Positions 37,773 to 49,173 are shown, counted from the stretch's first letter. The stretch: 64,000 nucleotides of DNA from Paraburkholderia aspalathi (GCF_900116445.1 NZ_FPBH01000004.1:124001-188000); one strand, 5' to 3'. The notes: generated by a model not told the origin, from the letters alone. Translations and numbers: made by a program.

Positions 37773-40700
37773 TCAACCCAGCCAGCGGCGTGCGTTCTGG
37801 AACACGCGCAGCCACGGGCTCGCGTCCGTGCTGCCCTCGCCCCAACCTTCCGGATGCCAGCTCATCTGCACCGCGCGATGCACGCGCTCGGTGTGCGGCA
37901 TTAGCACGCTGAAGCGGCCATCAGGCGTCGTGACCGACGTGATACCGTCCGGCGAACCGTTCGGGTTGAACGGATACTGCTCCGTTGCCTGCCCACGGTG
38001 ATCGACGTAACGCATCGCCACGGCCACCTTCGACGCATCGCCTTGCTGCGAGAAGTCCGCGTAACCCTCGCCGTGCGCAATCGCCACCGGAATGCGTGAG
38101 CCTTCCATGCCGGCGAAGAAGATCGACGGCGAAGCCTGCACCTCGACCAGCGAGAAGCGCGCTTCGAATTTCTCCGACTTGTTGCGGGTGAACTTCGGCC
38201 AGGCTTCCGCGCCCGGAATCATCGAAGCGAGGCTGCTCATCATCTGGCAGCCGTTGCAGATGCCCAGCGCGAACGTGTCTTCGCGACCGAAGAACGCAGC
38301 GAACATATCGGCGAGTTGCGTGTTGAAGCGAATTGCCTTCGCCCAGCCTTCACCGGCACCCAGCGTGTCGCCGTATGAGAAGCCGCCGCACGCCACCGCG
38401 CCGGCGAAATCCGCCAGGTTGGCGCGGCCGGCCAGCAGGTCGCTCATGTGCACGTCGTGCGCGTCGAAGCCGGCGCGGTCGAATGCATAAGCCGTTTCGA
38501 GGTGCGAGTTCACGCCTTGCTCACGCAGGATCGCGACACGCGGACGTGCGCCCTTGCCGATGAACGGCGCGGCGACGTCTTCAGAAGGATCGAACGTGAG
38601 GACCGGCGAGATGCCCGGATCGGCGGCATCGGAGAGCGCGTCGTATTCGGCATCGGCACACGCCGGGTTGTCGCGCAGACGCGAAATACGCCAGCTCACT
38701 TCGCTCCACGCACGATGCAACTCGGTACGCGGCGCGTCGTAGATCTTCTTCGCGTCGCGATAGATTTCGATCGTGTCACGATCGTTGATCTTGCCGATCA
38801 CGTGCGAGCACGCCGACAGACCGTGTTCGCGCAATGCGCCCAGCACCGCGTCGCGGTCCGCTGCGCGCACCTGAATCACGGCGCCAAGTTCTTCGGTGAA
38901 GAGCGCGCGGATCGTGCGGTCTTCACGACGGCCGCTGGTCTGCTTCGCCCAGTCTTTCGCATCGCCGTAATCGGATTCATGGTTCGGATCGAGCACCAGC
39001 ATGTCGACGTTGAGCGACACGCCCACGTGACCCGCAAACGCCATTTCGCAAACCGTCGCCCACAGGCCGCCGTCCGAGCGGTCGTGGTACGCGAGCAGCT
39101 TGCCGTCGCTATTGAGTGACTGGATCGCGGTAAAGAAACGCTTCAGATCTTGCGGATCGTCGACGTCCGGCACCGTGTCGCCAACCTGCTGTGTGACTTG
39201 CGCGAGGATACTGCCGCCCAGACGATGCTTGGCGCGGCCAAGGTCGATCGCGATCAGCACGGAGTCGCCCGCGTCGCTTGCGCTGCGCAGTTGCGGCGTG
39301 AGGTGCTTACGCACATCTTCGACCGGCGCAAATGCCGAGATGATCAGCGAGACCGGCGCGACGACTTCCTTCGCCACGCCACGGTCTTCCCACTTGGTGC
39401 GCATGGACAGCGAATCCTTGCCCACCGGAATGCTGATACCCAGCGCCGGGCACAGTTCCATGCCGATGGCCTTGACCGTGTCGTACAGCGCGGCGTCTTC
39501 GCCTGCTGCGCCGCATGCGGCCATCCAGTTGGCCGACAGCTTGAGCTTATCGAGCGACGCAATTGGCGCCGCCGCGATGTTGGTGACCGCCTCGCCGACC
39601 GCCATGCGGCCTGACGCCGGCGCGTTGATCACGGCGAGCGGCGTACGCTCGGCCATGGTCATCGCTTCGCCGCGGAAGCCTGCGTAGTCCATCGTGGTAA
39701 TCGCGACGTCGGCCACCGGCACTTGCCACGGGCCGACCATCTGGTCGCGCGCGGTCGTGCCGCCCACCGAGCGGTCGCCGATCGTGATCAGGAACGACTT
39801 GCTGGCAACCGTCGGATGACGCAGCACGCTGACCGCCACTTCCGACAACGCGATGCCGGTGACATCCACCGGTTCGAGCTTCTGCTCGACACGCTTCACG
39901 TCGCGATGCATGCGCGGCGCCTTGCCGAGCAGCACTTCCATCGGCATGTCGACCGGCTCGTGTGCGGTGTCGCTGTTCGATTCGGAGTCGATCACCTTCA
40001 ACTGACGTTCGGCCGTAGCCGTGCCGACCACTGCGAACGGGCAGCGCTCGCGCTCGCACATGGCCTGGAAGGCCGGCAGATCAGCCGGCGCAATCGCCAG
40101 AACGTAACGCTCCTGCGCTTCGTTCGACCAGATTTCGCGCGGCGACAAACCGCTCTCTTCCAGCTGGATCTTGCGCAGATCGAAGATCGCGCCTTTGCTT
40201 GCGCCGTCCACGACTTCCGGGAAGGCGTTCGACAAACCGCCCGCACCCACGTCGTGAATGCTCAGAATCGGGTTCTTCTCGCCGAGCTGCCAGCACGCGT
40301 TGATCACTTCCTGCGCACGGCGCTCGATTTCCGGGTTGCCGCGCTGGACCGAGTCGAAGTCGAGTTCGGCCGTGTTGGTGCCGGTCGCCATCGAGCTGGC
40401 GGCGCCGCCGCCCATGCCGATGCGCATACCCGGGCCGCCGATCTGGATCAGGAGCGAGCCTTCCGGCAGATCGTGCTTATGCGTGTGCTGATCCGAAATA
40501 TTGCCGATGCCGCCGGCGATCATGATCGGCTTGTGATAACCGCGCACCAGACCCGCGACGTTTTGCTCGTAGGCGCGGAAATAGCCGCCCAGATTCGGCC
40601 GGCCGAATTCGTTGTTGAACGCGGCGCCGCCGAGCGGGCCGTCGATCATGATTTGCAGCGGCGACGCGATGCGGTCAGGACGGCCATACGCTTCGTGCTT

Positions 40701-41852
40701 GTCGTCCGGGTTCCGGTGCGCCAGCGGCTGCGCGGCGTCACGGGCGTTTTCCCATGCTTCGACGCCATCCGGCAACTCCAGATTCGACACCGTGAAGCCC
40801 GCCAGACCCGCCTTCGGACGCGCGCCGCGGCCCGTCGCGCCTTCGTCGCGGATTTCACCGCCCGCGCCGGTCGAGGCGCCCGGGAACGGCGAGATCGCGG
40901 TCGGGTGGTTGTGCGTTTCCACCTTCATCAACGTGTGCGTCAGTTCGACGTTACGGCGATAGTGTTCGGGCAGCGCGCCGGGTTCAGCCGGCGCGCGCGG
41001 GAACCAGCGCTCAGCCACGCCGCCCGCCATGATCGCCGAGTTGTCCGAATACGCGACGATCGTGCCCTGCGGGTTCAGCTTTTCCGTGTTGCGGATCATA
41101 TTGAACAGCGAGATGTCCTGCTTCTCGCCGTCGATCGTCCAGTCCGCGTTGAAGATCTTGTGACGGCAATGTTCGCTGTTGGCCTGCGCGAACATCATCA
41201 GTTCCACGTCAGTCGGGTTGCGGCCGAGTTTCGTGAAAGCGTCGACCAGATAGTCGATTTCGTCGTCCGCGAGCGCAAGGCCCAGTTCCGTGTTCGCCGC
41301 TTCCAGCGCACCGCGGCCGTTGCTCAACACGTCGACGGTTTGCAACGGCTTGGCCGGCAGTTCGTCGAACAGATGCAGCGCGTGGTCACGCGAGGGCGCC
41401 ACGCTTTCGGTCATGCGGTCGTGCAGCGCTGCGGCGACGGCCGCGCGGGCTTCGTCGGAGAGCGCCTTCTTGCCGCCCAGCAGACCGCTTTTCAGCGTGA
41501 CCGTGTATTCGACGCCGCGCTCGATACGGCGCACCTGCGTGAGACCGCAGAGGTGGGCAATATCGGTTGCCTTGCTGGCCCACGGCGACACCGTGCCGAA
41601 GCGCGGCACCACGAGGAAGGTTTCGGCCGCGCCGCGCTCTTTGGTTTCTTCGAGCGGATCGCCGTAATGCATCAGCGCTTCGATCTTCGCGTTGTCTTGC
41701 GCTGACAGCGGATTTTGCGCATTGACGAAGTGCAGATACTGCCCGCGCACGCCGGTGATGTTGGCGTCGATGCGCGTAAGCGTCTCGAGCAGGCGGGTTT
41801 GACGGAAATCGGAAAGGGCCGAAGCGCCGGGGAAACACGAGAAGTGGGCCAT
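37773..41852 (-). CDS. purL: Phosphoribosylformylglycinamidine synthase
   Basis: The large single-chain PurL performs the fourth step of purine synthesis, converting FGAR and glutamine to FGAM. At 1359 residues it is full length. An N-terminal PurS-like domain is followed by two ATP-binding halves with the [11 protein letters not shown] and [20 protein letters not shown] motifs and [20 protein letters not shown]. The C-terminal glutamine amidotransferase has the catalytic cysteine in [10 protein letters not shown] and His in IAHGEGY. A long open frame on the other strand is an antisense artefact. It is transcribed alone. Confidence 0.97.
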   Translation of the reverse strand: MAHFSCFPGASALSDFRQTRLLETLTRIDANITGVRGQYLHFVNAQNPLSAQDNAKIEALMHYGDPLEETKERGAAETFLVVPRFGTVSPWASKATDIAHLCGLTQVRRIERGVEYTVTLKSGLLGGKKALSDEARAAVAAALHDRMTESVAPSRDHALHLFDELPAKPLQTVDVLSNGRGALEAANTELGLALADDEIDYLVDAFTKLGRNPTDVELMMFAQANSEHCRHKIFNADWTIDGEKQDISLFNMIRNTEKLNPQGTIVAYSDNSAIMAGGVAERWFPRAPAEPGALPEHYRRNVELTHTLMKVETHNHPTAISPFPGASTGAGGEIRDEGATGRGARPKAGLAGFTVSNLELPDGVEAWENARDAAQPLAHRNPDDKHEAYGRPDRIASPLQIMIDGPLGGAAFNNEFGRPNLGGYFRAYEQNVAGLVRGYHKPIMIAGGIGNISDQHTHKHDLPEGSLLIQIGGPGMRIGMGGGAASSMATGTNTAELDFDSVQRGNPEIERRAQEVINACWQLGEKNPILSIHDVGAGGLSNAFPEVVDGASKGAIFDLRKIQLEESGLSPREIWSNEAQERYVLAIAPADLPAFQAMCERERCPFAVVGTATAERQLKVIDSESNSDTAHEPVDMPMEVLLGKAPRMHRDVKRVEQKLEPVDVTGIALSEVAVSVLRHPTVASKSFLITIGDRSVGGTTARDQMVGPWQVPVADVAITTMDYAGFRGEAMTMAERTPLAVINAPASGRMAVGEAVTNIAAAPIASLDKLKLSANWMAACGAAGEDAALYDTVKAIGMELCPALGISIPVGKDSLSMRTKWEDRGVAKEVVAPVSLIISAFAPVEDVRKHLTPQLRSASDAGDSVLIAIDLGRAKHRLGGSILAQVTQQVGDTVPDVDDPQDLKRFFTAIQSLNSDGKLLAYHDRSDGGLWATVCEMAFAGHVGVSLNVDMLVLDPNHESDYGDAKDWAKQTSGRREDRTIRALFTEELGAVIQVRAADRDAVLGALREHGLSACSHVIGKINDRDTIEIYRDAKKIYDAPRTELHRAWSEVSWRISRLRDNPACADAEYDALSDAADPGISPVLTFDPSEDVAAPFIGKGARPRVAILREQGVNSHLETAYAFDRAGFDAHDVHMSDLLAGRANLADFAGAVACGGFSYGDTLGAGEGWAKAIRFNTQLADMFAAFFGREDTFALGICNGCQMMSSLASMIPGAEAWPKFTRNKSEKFEARFSLVEVQASPSIFFAGMEGSRIPVAIAHGEGYADFSQQGDASKVAVAMRYVDHRGQATEQYPFNPNGSPDGITSVTTPDGRFSVLMPHTERVHRAVQMSWHPEGWGEGSTDASPWLRVFQNARRWLG

Positions 41853-42132
41853 GGACTTGACGTTGCGTCGCTAATGATGCCGATGAGTCGCGCGTGAAGG
41901 CGACGTGAGGCGGAAAGGAAGTCCGAGATTATACCCCGGGAACGGCCCTCCAACGGGCGTCGCACCAGGGTTTTGGCGGGGTTTGCGTGGCCGGTCTGCC
42001 GTTTTGACTGCTATCATTCGCCCTTTCACCAGATCGGCGCGAGCAGCCTGAGCAATCCCGGGCCGTGCGCCGCATGCCACGCTTAACGGGAACGCGGCGT
42101 TTCGGCGTCCCGCCGGCAAATCGAATCAGATC

Positions 42133-43431
42133 ATGGATGTCATCGTCATTGGCGGCGGGATTGTGGGCGTCGCCACCGCTTATCAGCTGCGCGCGGCCGG
42201 TCACCGGGTATGCGTCGTCGAGCGTCACGCAACGGTCGCGCAAGGCGCGACCTATGGGCACGGCGGCACCGTGCTGCCGACCCCGCTCGACGTCTGGTTC
42301 GGCCCGACTTTCATGGCGAGCCGTCAGGCCGCCAAAAACGGCGTGATCAGCAAGACCGGCTTTAACGGGCCGGTGCGCCAGTTCGTCAAGCAGCTGACCG
42401 CGTTGCAGGAGCCGGAGGCGTTCAGCCGCCAGTACGCGCGGCTGCGTCCGTTGATTGAAACATCGCGCGAGGCGATGGCTGACGTCGAAGCGCGCTTCGG
42501 GCTGGAATTCGAACAGGCGAGCGGCCTGCTCTATCTGGTGCGTTCCCCGCAGGAATGGCAGCAGACCCAGACTGCGCTCGAGCTGCTGCGCCAATACGAA
42601 GTCCCGCACCATGTGCTCACGCCGGCCGAATGCGCCGCGTTCGAGCATTCCGTGCGGACCGAGCCAGAATTCGCCGGCGGCGTGCTGTTCGACCACGAGC
42701 GTACGGCCAACTGCCCGCTTTTCGCGAAACTGATCAAGCAGACCCTCGATACACAAGGCGGCGTGCAATTCATGCTGGGCTGCGAAGTCTCGGCGATCCG
42801 CCTAGACGGTCAGCGCCCTGCGGTAGAACTGGCGCCGCGGCCCGGCATGGCATCGCGTTCACGCGAAGTCGACGTGATCAACGCCGATGCGATCGTCGTT
42901 GCTGCCGGTTACGGCAGTCTGCCGCTGCTCGAACGCCTGGGACTGCGGCTGCCGCTGCATCCGCTCCGCCTGCATAACCTGGTGGCGCCGATTGCGCATG
43001 AGGAATGCGCACCGCATGTCGCGATTGTCGACGCGGTCAAGCGGATTACCGTCAGCCGCATGAATCATCGCCTGCGGATTGCAGGCGGCGCGGTTTTGCA
43101 GAGCGCCGGGCAGATCGACAAACCGCTCGGCGAAACATTGACGAAGGAAGCGCTGGCGCTGCTGGGCCAGGCGACCCACGACTGGATTCCGGGGGCCGCC
43201 CGGATCTCCGCGGCTCTACCGTGGGAAGGCGTCAAACTGCTGTCACCGGACGGTTTGCCGGTCATCGGCAATGCGCTTCATCCGCGCCTGTTTGTGAACG
43301 CCGGCCACGGCCCGGCCGGTTGGGGCCTGGCATGCGGGGCGGGTAAGCTGATCGCCGACCTGATCTCGGACAAGACCCCCGACGTCCCCGCGGACACGCT
43401 GGCGGCGCTGCGCGCGGACCGATTCCAGTAA
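42133..43431 (+). CDS. FAD-dependent D-amino acid dehydrogenase-like oxidoreductase
   Basis: This is a DAO-family flavoprotein of 432 residues. The dinucleotide-binding motif VIVIGGGIVGVATAYQLRAAG is at the N terminus. The C-terminal region has GLPVIGNALHPRLFVNAGHGPAGWGLACGAGK, very close to DadA, which deaminates D-alanine and other D-amino acids to feed the respiratory chain. It is probably peripheral to the inner membrane. The gene is near the NAD(P)HX-repair gene on the same strand (84-base gap). No alanine racemase is adjacent, so the natural substrate is not fixed. Confidence 0.88.
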   Translation: MDVIVIGGGIVGVATAYQLRAAGHRVCVVERHATVAQGATYGHGGTVLPTPLDVWFGPTFMASRQAAKNGVISKTGFNGPVRQFVKQLTALQEPEAFSRQYARLRPLIETSREAMADVEARFGLEFEQASGLLYLVRSPQEWQQTQTALELLRQYEVPHHVLTPAECAAFEHSVRTEPEFAGGVLFDHERTANCPLFAKLIKQTLDTQGGVQFMLGCEVSAIRLDGQRPAVELAPRPGMASRSREVDVINADAIVVAAGYGSLPLLERLGLRLPLHPLRLHNLVAPIAHEECAPHVAIVDAVKRITVSRMNHRLRIAGGAVLQSAGQIDKPLGETLTKEALALLGQATHDWIPGAARISAALPWEGVKLLSPDGLPVIGNALHPRLFVNAGHGPAGWGLACGAGKLIADLISDKTPDVPADTLAALRADRFQ

Positions 43432-43515
43432 TTGGCGCGGCGGGAGCGTATCGGCACTACCATAGTGGCTCCCAACGCTTCCTCACCTTGCCCAAGGTGA
43501 ACTCCAAGCCTCGCC

Positions 43516-45129
43516 ATGACAGTGCCCGAATCCACGCTCCCGACGCTAATCAGCCCGCATAAGCGGGCGTTGCCGCTGCTCTCGCTCACCGACCTGCGCA
43601 TCCTTGAAACCCAGGCCGCGGCGGCACTGCCTCAGCACACCCTGATGTCTCGCGCCGGCAAAGCAGCCGCGAGCTACCTGCAAGAGCTGATCACCCGCGA
43701 CACCTCGATCGAAAAATCGAAGCACAAGGTATGGGTCGTAGCCGGCCCGGGCAACAACGGCGGCGACGCATTGATCGTGGCCGCGGAACTGCACCGGGCA
43801 GGTATCGCCGTAGATCTTTGCATGCCGCTTGAAGTCAAGCCGGACGACGCCCGCTGGGCGCTCGACACCGCCCGTGCCGCAGGCGTGGCCATCACATCGA
43901 CGCCGCCGGCTTCGCTGGAAAGCTATACATGGCTGGTGGACGGCATGTTCGGCATCGGGTTGACCCGTCCTCTGGAAGGTGTCTTTGCTGCCATCGCCCG
44001 CCAGCTTTCACAACGCACGAAAGCGAAATCCAGACGAGGCGGTGTGCTGGCGCTCGATACGCCGAGCGGCCTCGACAGCGACACCGGGACTGTCGTCGGC
44101 GAAAAACTGGACCAAGCCGGCGGCCAGAACGACAATGTCGCAGTCCACGCCACCCATACGATCACCTTCATCGGCGCAAAGCCCGGCCTCTTCACGGCGC
44201 AGGGCCGTGATCTTGCCGGCACGGTAACGGTGGCGCCGATCGGCATCGACAGCAGCACTCGCACGGCCGTGCAACTCAACGCGCCGGCCCTGTTCGCCGA
44301 CTTCCTGCCGCCGCGCGACTTCGCCACCAACAAGGGCACCTTCGGCAGCCTCGCCGTGGTCGGCGGCGACACCGGTATGTGCGGCGCGCCGATCCTCGCC
44401 TCGCGCGCGGCGCTCTATACCGGTGCCGGCAAAGTGCATGTTGCCTTGCTCGGCGACGGTGCCCCGCCCTACGATCCGCCACATCCCGAACTGATGCTGC
44501 ATGCAGTCGACGATCTGCCGCTCGACAAAATGGACGCCCTCGCCGTCGGCTGCGGCATGGGTCAGCGCGACATCGCCACACGTGTCATGCACGACGTGCT
44601 GACGCTCGACGTACCCAAACTGTTCGACGCCGACGCGCTCAATCTGATTTCGACAGACCCATCGCTCGCGGCCGAAGTCACCGCGCGCGGCGTACAAGGC
44701 GATCCTTGCGTGCTCACGCCGCATCCGTTGGAAGCCGCGCGCCTGCTCGGCACGGATGCGCGAGGCGTGCAACGCGACCGCCTCGCCGCAGCGCGGGCAT
44801 TGGCTGCGCGCTTTGCCGCGGTAGTCGTGCTGAAAGGCACGGGCACGGTTATCGCCGCGCCGGACGGCCGCGTCGCGATCAATCCGACTGGCAATGCCGC
44901 ACTCGCGACAGGCGGCACCGGCGACGTGCTCGGTGGCATCATCGGCGCACTGCTCGCCCAGCATCTGCCGCGTTACGAAGCCGCGCTGGCAGGCGTCTAC
45001 CTGCATGGCCTCGCCGCCGACACGCTGAGCGCGCAAGGCCACGGCCCAGCCGGATTGACGGCGGGTGAACTCGCCCCGATGGTGCGCACTTTGCTCAACC
45101 GTCTGTTCTATCCGGCAACGGGTGGATGA
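43516..45129 (+). CDS. nnr: Bifunctional NAD(P)H-hydrate epimerase / ADP-dependent (S)-NAD(P)H-hydrate dehydratase
   Basis: This repair enzyme restores damaged NADHX and NADPHX. The 537-residue protein has an N-terminal YjeF_N epimerase domain with AGPGNNGGDALIVAAEL and a C-terminal ribokinase-like dehydratase domain. The motif VVVLKGTGTVIAAPDG precedes NPTGNAALATGGTGDVLGGIIGALLAQ, which holds the nucleotide-binding loop. A Lys/Gln-rich insertion (QLSQRTKAKSRRG) lies inside the epimerase half. Start at 43516 lacks a strong ribosome binding site, but the N terminus fits the family. It is monocistronic or follows the DadA-like gene. Confidence 0.93.
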   Translation: MTVPESTLPTLISPHKRALPLLSLTDLRILETQAAAALPQHTLMSRAGKAAASYLQELITRDTSIEKSKHKVWVVAGPGNNGGDALIVAAELHRAGIAVDLCMPLEVKPDDARWALDTARAAGVAITSTPPASLESYTWLVDGMFGIGLTRPLEGVFAAIARQLSQRTKAKSRRGGVLALDTPSGLDSDTGTVVGEKLDQAGGQNDNVAVHATHTITFIGAKPGLFTAQGRDLAGTVTVAPIGIDSSTRTAVQLNAPALFADFLPPRDFATNKGTFGSLAVVGGDTGMCGAPILASRAALYTGAGKVHVALLGDGAPPYDPPHPELMLHAVDDLPLDKMDALAVGCGMGQRDIATRVMHDVLTLDVPKLFDADALNLISTDPSLAAEVTARGVQGDPCVLTPHPLEAARLLGTDARGVQRDRLAAARALAARFAAVVVLKGTGTVIAAPDGRVAINPTGNAALATGGTGDVLGGIIGALLAQHLPRYEAALAGVYLHGLAADTLSAQGHGPAGLTAGELAPMVRTLLNRLFYPATGG

Positions 45130-45458
45130 GTCAGCGGGTGAATGAAGCGCCCCATGCAGCGCATCAAACGGGGTGCCCTGAACGTGGCGCCTCATCCCAC
45201 AGTTTGCATGGGACGCCCAAACCGCTGCCACCCGTCACACAACGCCGTTATACTGATTGACTGCGCCGCCCGTCGGATTCATCGCGGGTTACGGCGAAAT
45301 TTCGGTGGGCCGTTCGATCTCCTGGCGGACTCGCGAAGTTTCCCCGCAACCCACTACGAACCCCACCGCGCGGCATCGCTCTAACAGCATCGTTGCATCA
45401 TCCTCGGCAGCGCTTCACGCGCGTGCCATTCTTCGTGCCCCTTCGTTAGACGGACGCT
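45130..45458. other. Intergenic stretch upstream of pgi
   Basis: These 329 bases precede pgi and contain no gene I would defend. TATACT at 45249-45254 could be a -10 element for pgi, with no good -35 at the expected distance. No riboswitch-like or terminator structure stood out. Confidence 0.35.
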
Positions 45459-47081
45459 ATGACGCAGAACTCGCTCCCCTCCTGGTCCTCGCTGCAAACG
45501 CATTACGAGAAGATTCGCGATGCGCACATGCGCGACTGGTTCGCCCCTGAGAACGATCCCGCCCCTACCCGTGCTGAGCGCTTTGCGTTCGCGGGCGGCG
45601 GTCTCGCGGCCGATTTTTCGAAGAACCGCATCTCCGACGAAACCCTGAAACTGCTGGTGCAACTCGCGCGCGAAGCCGGCGTCGAGAAACGCCGCGACGC
45701 GATGTTCGCGGGCGAAGTCGTCAACCCGACCGAAGGCCGCGCCGCGTTGCACACCGCGCTGCGCGCCACTGATCCGAAAGCGCCGTTCCATGCGGAAATC
45801 CAGGCGGAGCGCGCCAAGATGGCCGCGTTCGCCGACAAGGTCCGCAGCGGCGAGTGGACCGGCTATACCGGCAAACGGATTCGCTACGTCGTGAACATCG
45901 GCATCGGCGGCTCGGACCTCGGGCCCAAGATGGTCGTGCACGCACTGCATCATCTGGCCACGCCGGAGATCACTACGCACTTCGTGTCGAACGTGGACGG
46001 CGCGGATCTGTACAACGTGATGCAGCAGATCAATCCCGAAGAGACGCTCGCGATCATCGTCTCCAAGACTTTCACGACGCTCGAAACGATGACCAATGCG
46101 CGCTCGCTGCGCGACTGGTTCATCGAAAAAGGTTGCCCGGAGAGTGCGCTGGCGAAGCACTTCGTCGGCGTGTCGGCCAATCCTTCTGAAGTGGTCAAGT
46201 TCGGCATCGCGAAAGAGAACGTGTTCGAGATGTGGGACTGGGTCGGCGGGCGTTATTCGCTGTGGTCGGCAGTGGGTCTGTCGATCATGATCGCGATCGG
46301 CCCGAAACAGTTCGACGAATTGCTGGCCGGCGCCAACGAGATGGACCAGCATTTCCGCGACGCGCCGCTCGAAAAAAATCTGCCGGTGCTGCTCGGCATG
46401 ATCGGCATCTGGTATCGCAACTTCTTCGGCTCGCAAAGCTATCTGGTCGCGCCGTATTCGGAAGCGCTGCATTTCCTGCCGTCGTATCTGCAACAGCTCG
46501 AAATGGAGAGCAACGGCAAGTCGGCGCGCCTGGATGGCGTGATGGTCGACTATCCGACCGCCGCCGTGACCTGGGGCGAACCGGGCACGAACGGTCAGCA
46601 TGCGTTCTTCCAGATGCTGCATCAGGGCCCAACGATCGTGCCGATCGACTTCATCGCCGTGTTGACGCCGGAGCATCCGCTCGTCAGCCATCATCCGAAG
46701 CTGCTGGCGAACTGTTTCGCGCAAAGCGAAGCGCTGATGCTCGGCCGCACGCTCGAAGAAGCGAAGAAGGTGGCCGGTGCGGACAAGCCGGAACTGGCGC
46801 CGCATCTGGTGTTTCCGGGCAACCGTCCGACGAGCACGTTGCTGGTCGATGCGCTCACCGCGCGTTCGCTCGGCGCATTGATCGCGCTGTACGAGCACAA
46901 GGTGCTGGTGCAGGCATCGGTATGGGACATCAATCCGTTCGATCAATGGGGCGTCGAGTTGGGCAAGATCCTCGGCAAGGTGGTCGAGGCGGATCTGACG
47001 TCGGCAAGCGTCGATGAGAAGAAGCATGACTCGTCGACGTCGGCGTTGATCGCGCGGGCGCGTGCTGCCTTGAAGCGATAA
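45459..47081 (+). CDS. pgi: Glucose-6-phosphate isomerase
   Basis: Pgi interconverts glucose-6-phosphate and fructose-6-phosphate in the cytoplasm. The 540-residue protein contains the family stretches [42 protein letters not shown] and the C-terminal signature with catalytic Lys/His region [12 protein letters not shown] and [16 protein letters not shown] [17 protein letters not shown]. All known catalytic elements are visible. It is followed by a strong terminator at 47172-47206, so it is probably a single-gene unit. Supply of sugar phosphates links it to the exopolysaccharide precursor enzyme at the left edge. Confidence 0.96.
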   Translation: MTQNSLPSWSSLQTHYEKIRDAHMRDWFAPENDPAPTRAERFAFAGGGLAADFSKNRISDETLKLLVQLAREAGVEKRRDAMFAGEVVNPTEGRAALHTALRATDPKAPFHAEIQAERAKMAAFADKVRSGEWTGYTGKRIRYVVNIGIGGSDLGPKMVVHALHHLATPEITTHFVSNVDGADLYNVMQQINPEETLAIIVSKTFTTLETMTNARSLRDWFIEKGCPESALAKHFVGVSANPSEVVKFGIAKENVFEMWDWVGGRYSLWSAVGLSIMIAIGPKQFDELLAGANEMDQHFRDAPLEKNLPVLLGMIGIWYRNFFGSQSYLVAPYSEALHFLPSYLQQLEMESNGKSARLDGVMVDYPTAAVTWGEPGTNGQHAFFQMLHQGPTIVPIDFIAVLTPEHPLVSHHPKLLANCFAQSEALMLGRTLEEAKKVAGADKPELAPHLVFPGNRPTSTLLVDALTARSLGALIALYEHKVLVQASVWDINPFDQWGVELGKILGKVVEADLTSASVDEKKHDSSTSALIARARAALKR

Positions 47082-47171
47082 GCGTGAGCGGCGCGCTTGC
47101 TCGTGCCGCATGCGCTGATTGCTCACGCCCGCGTGGTTAGCGGCGTTGCGTTATCGAGTTGCGTGAGAGGA

Positions 47172-47206
47172 AAAGCAAAGCGGGCCCTTGTGGCCCGCTT
47201 TGCTTT
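47172..47206. terminator. Rho-independent terminator after pgi
   Basis: A 15-bp perfect stem (47172-47186 with 47192-47206), core GCAAAGCGGGCC, with a five-base loop CTTGT and A/T-rich ends. It lies between pgi and the convergent ABC ATPase gene and can serve both. Confidence 0.9.
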
Positions 47207-47239
47207 ATACGAACGAGTGACGCTTGGTTGGCACGCTTC

Positions 47240-47926
47240 TCAGGCCAGACGTCCCGCTTCGATGGTCACCGTCGTATCGCAGCGGCGCGCCAGTTCGATG
47301 TCGTGCGTGACGAGGATCAAGGTGGCGCCATTCGCGCGGTTCATCTCGAACATCAGATCGATCACCGCGTGACCGGTGGCTGCATCGAGACTGCCGGTCG
47401 GCTCGTCGGCGAACAGAATCGCCGGATGCGTGACAAAGGCTCGCGCGAGCGCGACCCGTTGCTGTTCGCCGCCCGACAGCAGCTTCGGATAATGCGCAGT
47501 GCGTTTGGCGAGTCCCACCTGCTCCAGCAGTCCGCGCGCACGCGCCGCGGCCTCGCGCGTACCGATGCCGCCTTGCAGTTCGAGCGGAAGCGTGACATTT
47601 TCGAGCGCCGTCAAATGCGGCATCAGTTGAAACGACTGGAACACGAAACCGACCGAGCCGCTCCTCAACGCGGCGCGCTCGTCTTCGTCCAATTCGGTGA
47701 GCTCGCGGCCGAGCAGCCGAACCGAGCCCGAGCTTGCGCTGTCCAATCCTGCGAGCAAGCCGAGCAGCGTAGACTTGCCCGACCCGGATGCACCGACGAT
47801 CGCCACACTGCTGCCGGCATCGATAGCAAGATCGATGTCCTCGAGAATCGTCAGCTCGCCTGTTGCATCCTTAACCTTCTTGCACAAACCCCGCACTTCA
47901 ATGACTGGATCAGTTTTGTTTAGCAT
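47240..47926 (-). CDS. ABC transporter ATP-binding protein of the LolD/YbbA type
   Basis: The 228-residue ATPase shows Walker [11 protein letters not shown]-loop [10 protein letters not shown], signature LLSGGEQQR, Walker [11 protein letters not shown] and the H-loop LVTHD. It belongs to the MacB/LolD/YbbA branch, which powers FtsX-like permeases in moving lipoproteins or other substrates out of the inner membrane. No permease gene lies beside it. Its ATG (47924-47926) overlaps the divergent esterase ATG (47925-47927) in a shared CATG, so each promoter must be within the other coding region, or further away. A longer frame to 48151 exists but has no similarity. Confidence 0.87.
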   Translation of the reverse strand: MLNKTDPVIEVRGLCKKVKDATGELTILEDIDLAIDAGSSVAIVGASGSGKSTLLGLLAGLDSASSGSVRLLGRELTELDEDERAALRSGSVGFVFQSFQLMPHLTALENVTLPLELQGGIGTREAAARARGLLEQVGLAKRTAHYPKLLSGGEQQRVALARAFVTHPAILFADEPTGSLDAATGHAVIDLMFEMNRANGATLILVTHDIELARRCDTTVTIEAGRLA

Positions 47927-48620
47927 GGTGAAGCGTAGGTTGAAAGTGCGCGCCGTAGCGACGGCGCTGACTACTGCATTCGGCCCGGCCGTGCTGGCCG
48001 CAACCCTGTTTTCGTTGCCCTTCACAGCCCATGCGGCCAACCCGCCCGAACAGGCCAAGCCGGTGATCGTCGTGCTAGGCGACAGCATCTCGGCCGAATA
48101 CGGCTTGCCCCGCGACACTGGCTGGGTTGCCTTGATGCGCCAGCGCCTCACCGATGAGCGAATCGATTATAGCGTCGCCAATGCAAGCATCAGCGGCGAC
48201 ACCACCAGCGGTGGCCGGGCGCGCTTGCCGGCGCTTCTGCAGCGGCTCAAGCCGAGTATCGTGATCGTCGAGCTCGGCGCCAACGATGCGTTGCGCGGCG
48301 TGCCGCTCTCCACCACCGAAGACAACCTGCGCACGATCATCGAGCAGGCTCAACAAGGCCACGCGAAGGTCGTGCTGGTCGGCATGTACGTACCACCCAA
48401 TTACGGCCCCGACTACACGCAAAAGTTCCACGGCCTGTACGGCGAACTCTCGAAGCAATTGCGCGTGCCGCTGGTGCCCTTCTTGCTGGCCGGCATCGCC
48501 GACAAACCGGAAATGTTTCAGGCGGATCAGATCCATCCTACGCAGCAGGCACAGCCAGTGCTACTCAACAACGTGTGGCCGGCTATCAAGCCACTCCTTC
48601 GCACAAGTTCGCCGCACTGA
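47925..48620 (+). CDS. SGNH-fold arylesterase / acyl-CoA thioesterase I (TesA-like)
   Basis: This is a periplasmic esterase of 231 residues with an N-terminal signal (VRAVATALTTAFGPAVLAAT then LPFTAHA). Block I VVLGDSISAEYGL holds the nucleophilic Ser, block III ELGANDALRG the Asn, and block V DQIHPTQQ the Asp/His pair of the SGNH family. In E. coli tesA is also divergent from the ABC gene ybbA, so the pair is an old arrangement. The start is set by resemblance; an in-frame ATG at 47901 is also possible. No strong ribosome binding site is seen for either. Confidence 0.88.
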   Translation: MVKRRLKVRAVATALTTAFGPAVLAATLFSLPFTAHAANPPEQAKPVIVVLGDSISAEYGLPRDTGWVALMRQRLTDERIDYSVANASISGDTTSGGRARLPALLQRLKPSIVIVELGANDALRGVPLSTTEDNLRTIIEQAQQGHAKVVLVGMYVPPNYGPDYTQKFHGLYGELSKQLRVPLVPFLLAGIADKPEMFQADQIHPTQQAQPVLLNNVWPAIKPLLRTSSPH

Positions 48621-48736
48621 AAAGCTCGCTAACAACTTGTTTCCGGTAATTGGGGAGCGCGGATCGGCAAGATCGCTCCAACTTTCGTAATCCCGCGCAA
48701 CCCGGCTCGATTCTGAGCGACTTCTGAGGAGATAAC

Positions 48737-49078
48737 GTGAAATATTTACCGTTAATCGCTTTGACCGTGGCAATTTCTGCATGCGCCGCTCAACCGCCGG
48801 CAGGTGTCCAATCCGTGGGCCAAAGCCAGCAGCCGCCGAAGGCCGTCGCTGCGTGCATCGCGCACAAATGGGCCGATAGTTCACAACAGCAAGTCCTGTC
48901 GCAAGACGTCATGGCTAACGATCAGGCAATGGATGTCTATGTGCCGGGTCAGCAGCCGCCTAACGGCGCAGCCGCCGTCGTACGGCCCTCCTACAGCGGT
49001 CCGGGCTCGTGGGTCGGCTTCCGCGCCAATGGCGCTGCGGGCAGCGACGCCACCAGTTCGATCAGCGCCTGCCTCTAG
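48737..49078 (+). CDS. Small lipoprotein of unknown function
   Basis: A 113-residue protein with a short lipoprotein signal (MKYLPLIALTVAISAC, lipobox near residue 16). The rest is Gln/Pro/Ala-rich with two further cysteines (AACIAHKW and ISACL). I do not recognise a family beyond a general resemblance to small conserved Burkholderia lipoproteins. It starts with GTG at 48737, with GAGGA six bases upstream. A strong hairpin terminator follows at 49145-49173. Confidence 0.72.
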   Translation: MKYLPLIALTVAISACAAQPPAGVQSVGQSQQPPKAVAACIAHKWADSSQQQVLSQDVMANDQAMDVYVPGQQPPNGAAAVVRPSYSGPGSWVGFRANGAAGSDATSSISACL

Positions 49079-49144
49079 GCGGCTGACGGCATAACAAGCC
49101 GCGCTCCCAGGCAGACCGTTTGACGCGCTTGCACGTGTCAAATG

Positions 49145-49173
49145 AAAAAGCCCCGCAATTGCGGGGCTTTTTT
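49145..49173. terminator. Rho-independent terminator
   Basis: Stem AAAAAGCCCCGC / GCGGGGCTTTTT with a four-base loop AATT and a T-run. It lies between the small lipoprotein gene (plus) and ppiD (minus) and can end both. Confidence 0.9.

Noticed and set aside
39723..41705. 660-codon open frame on the plus strand across purL
   Set aside because: It is exactly antisense to a complete purL, is extremely Arg/His/Val-rich and has no motif. Long antisense frames are expected in GC-rich DNA.
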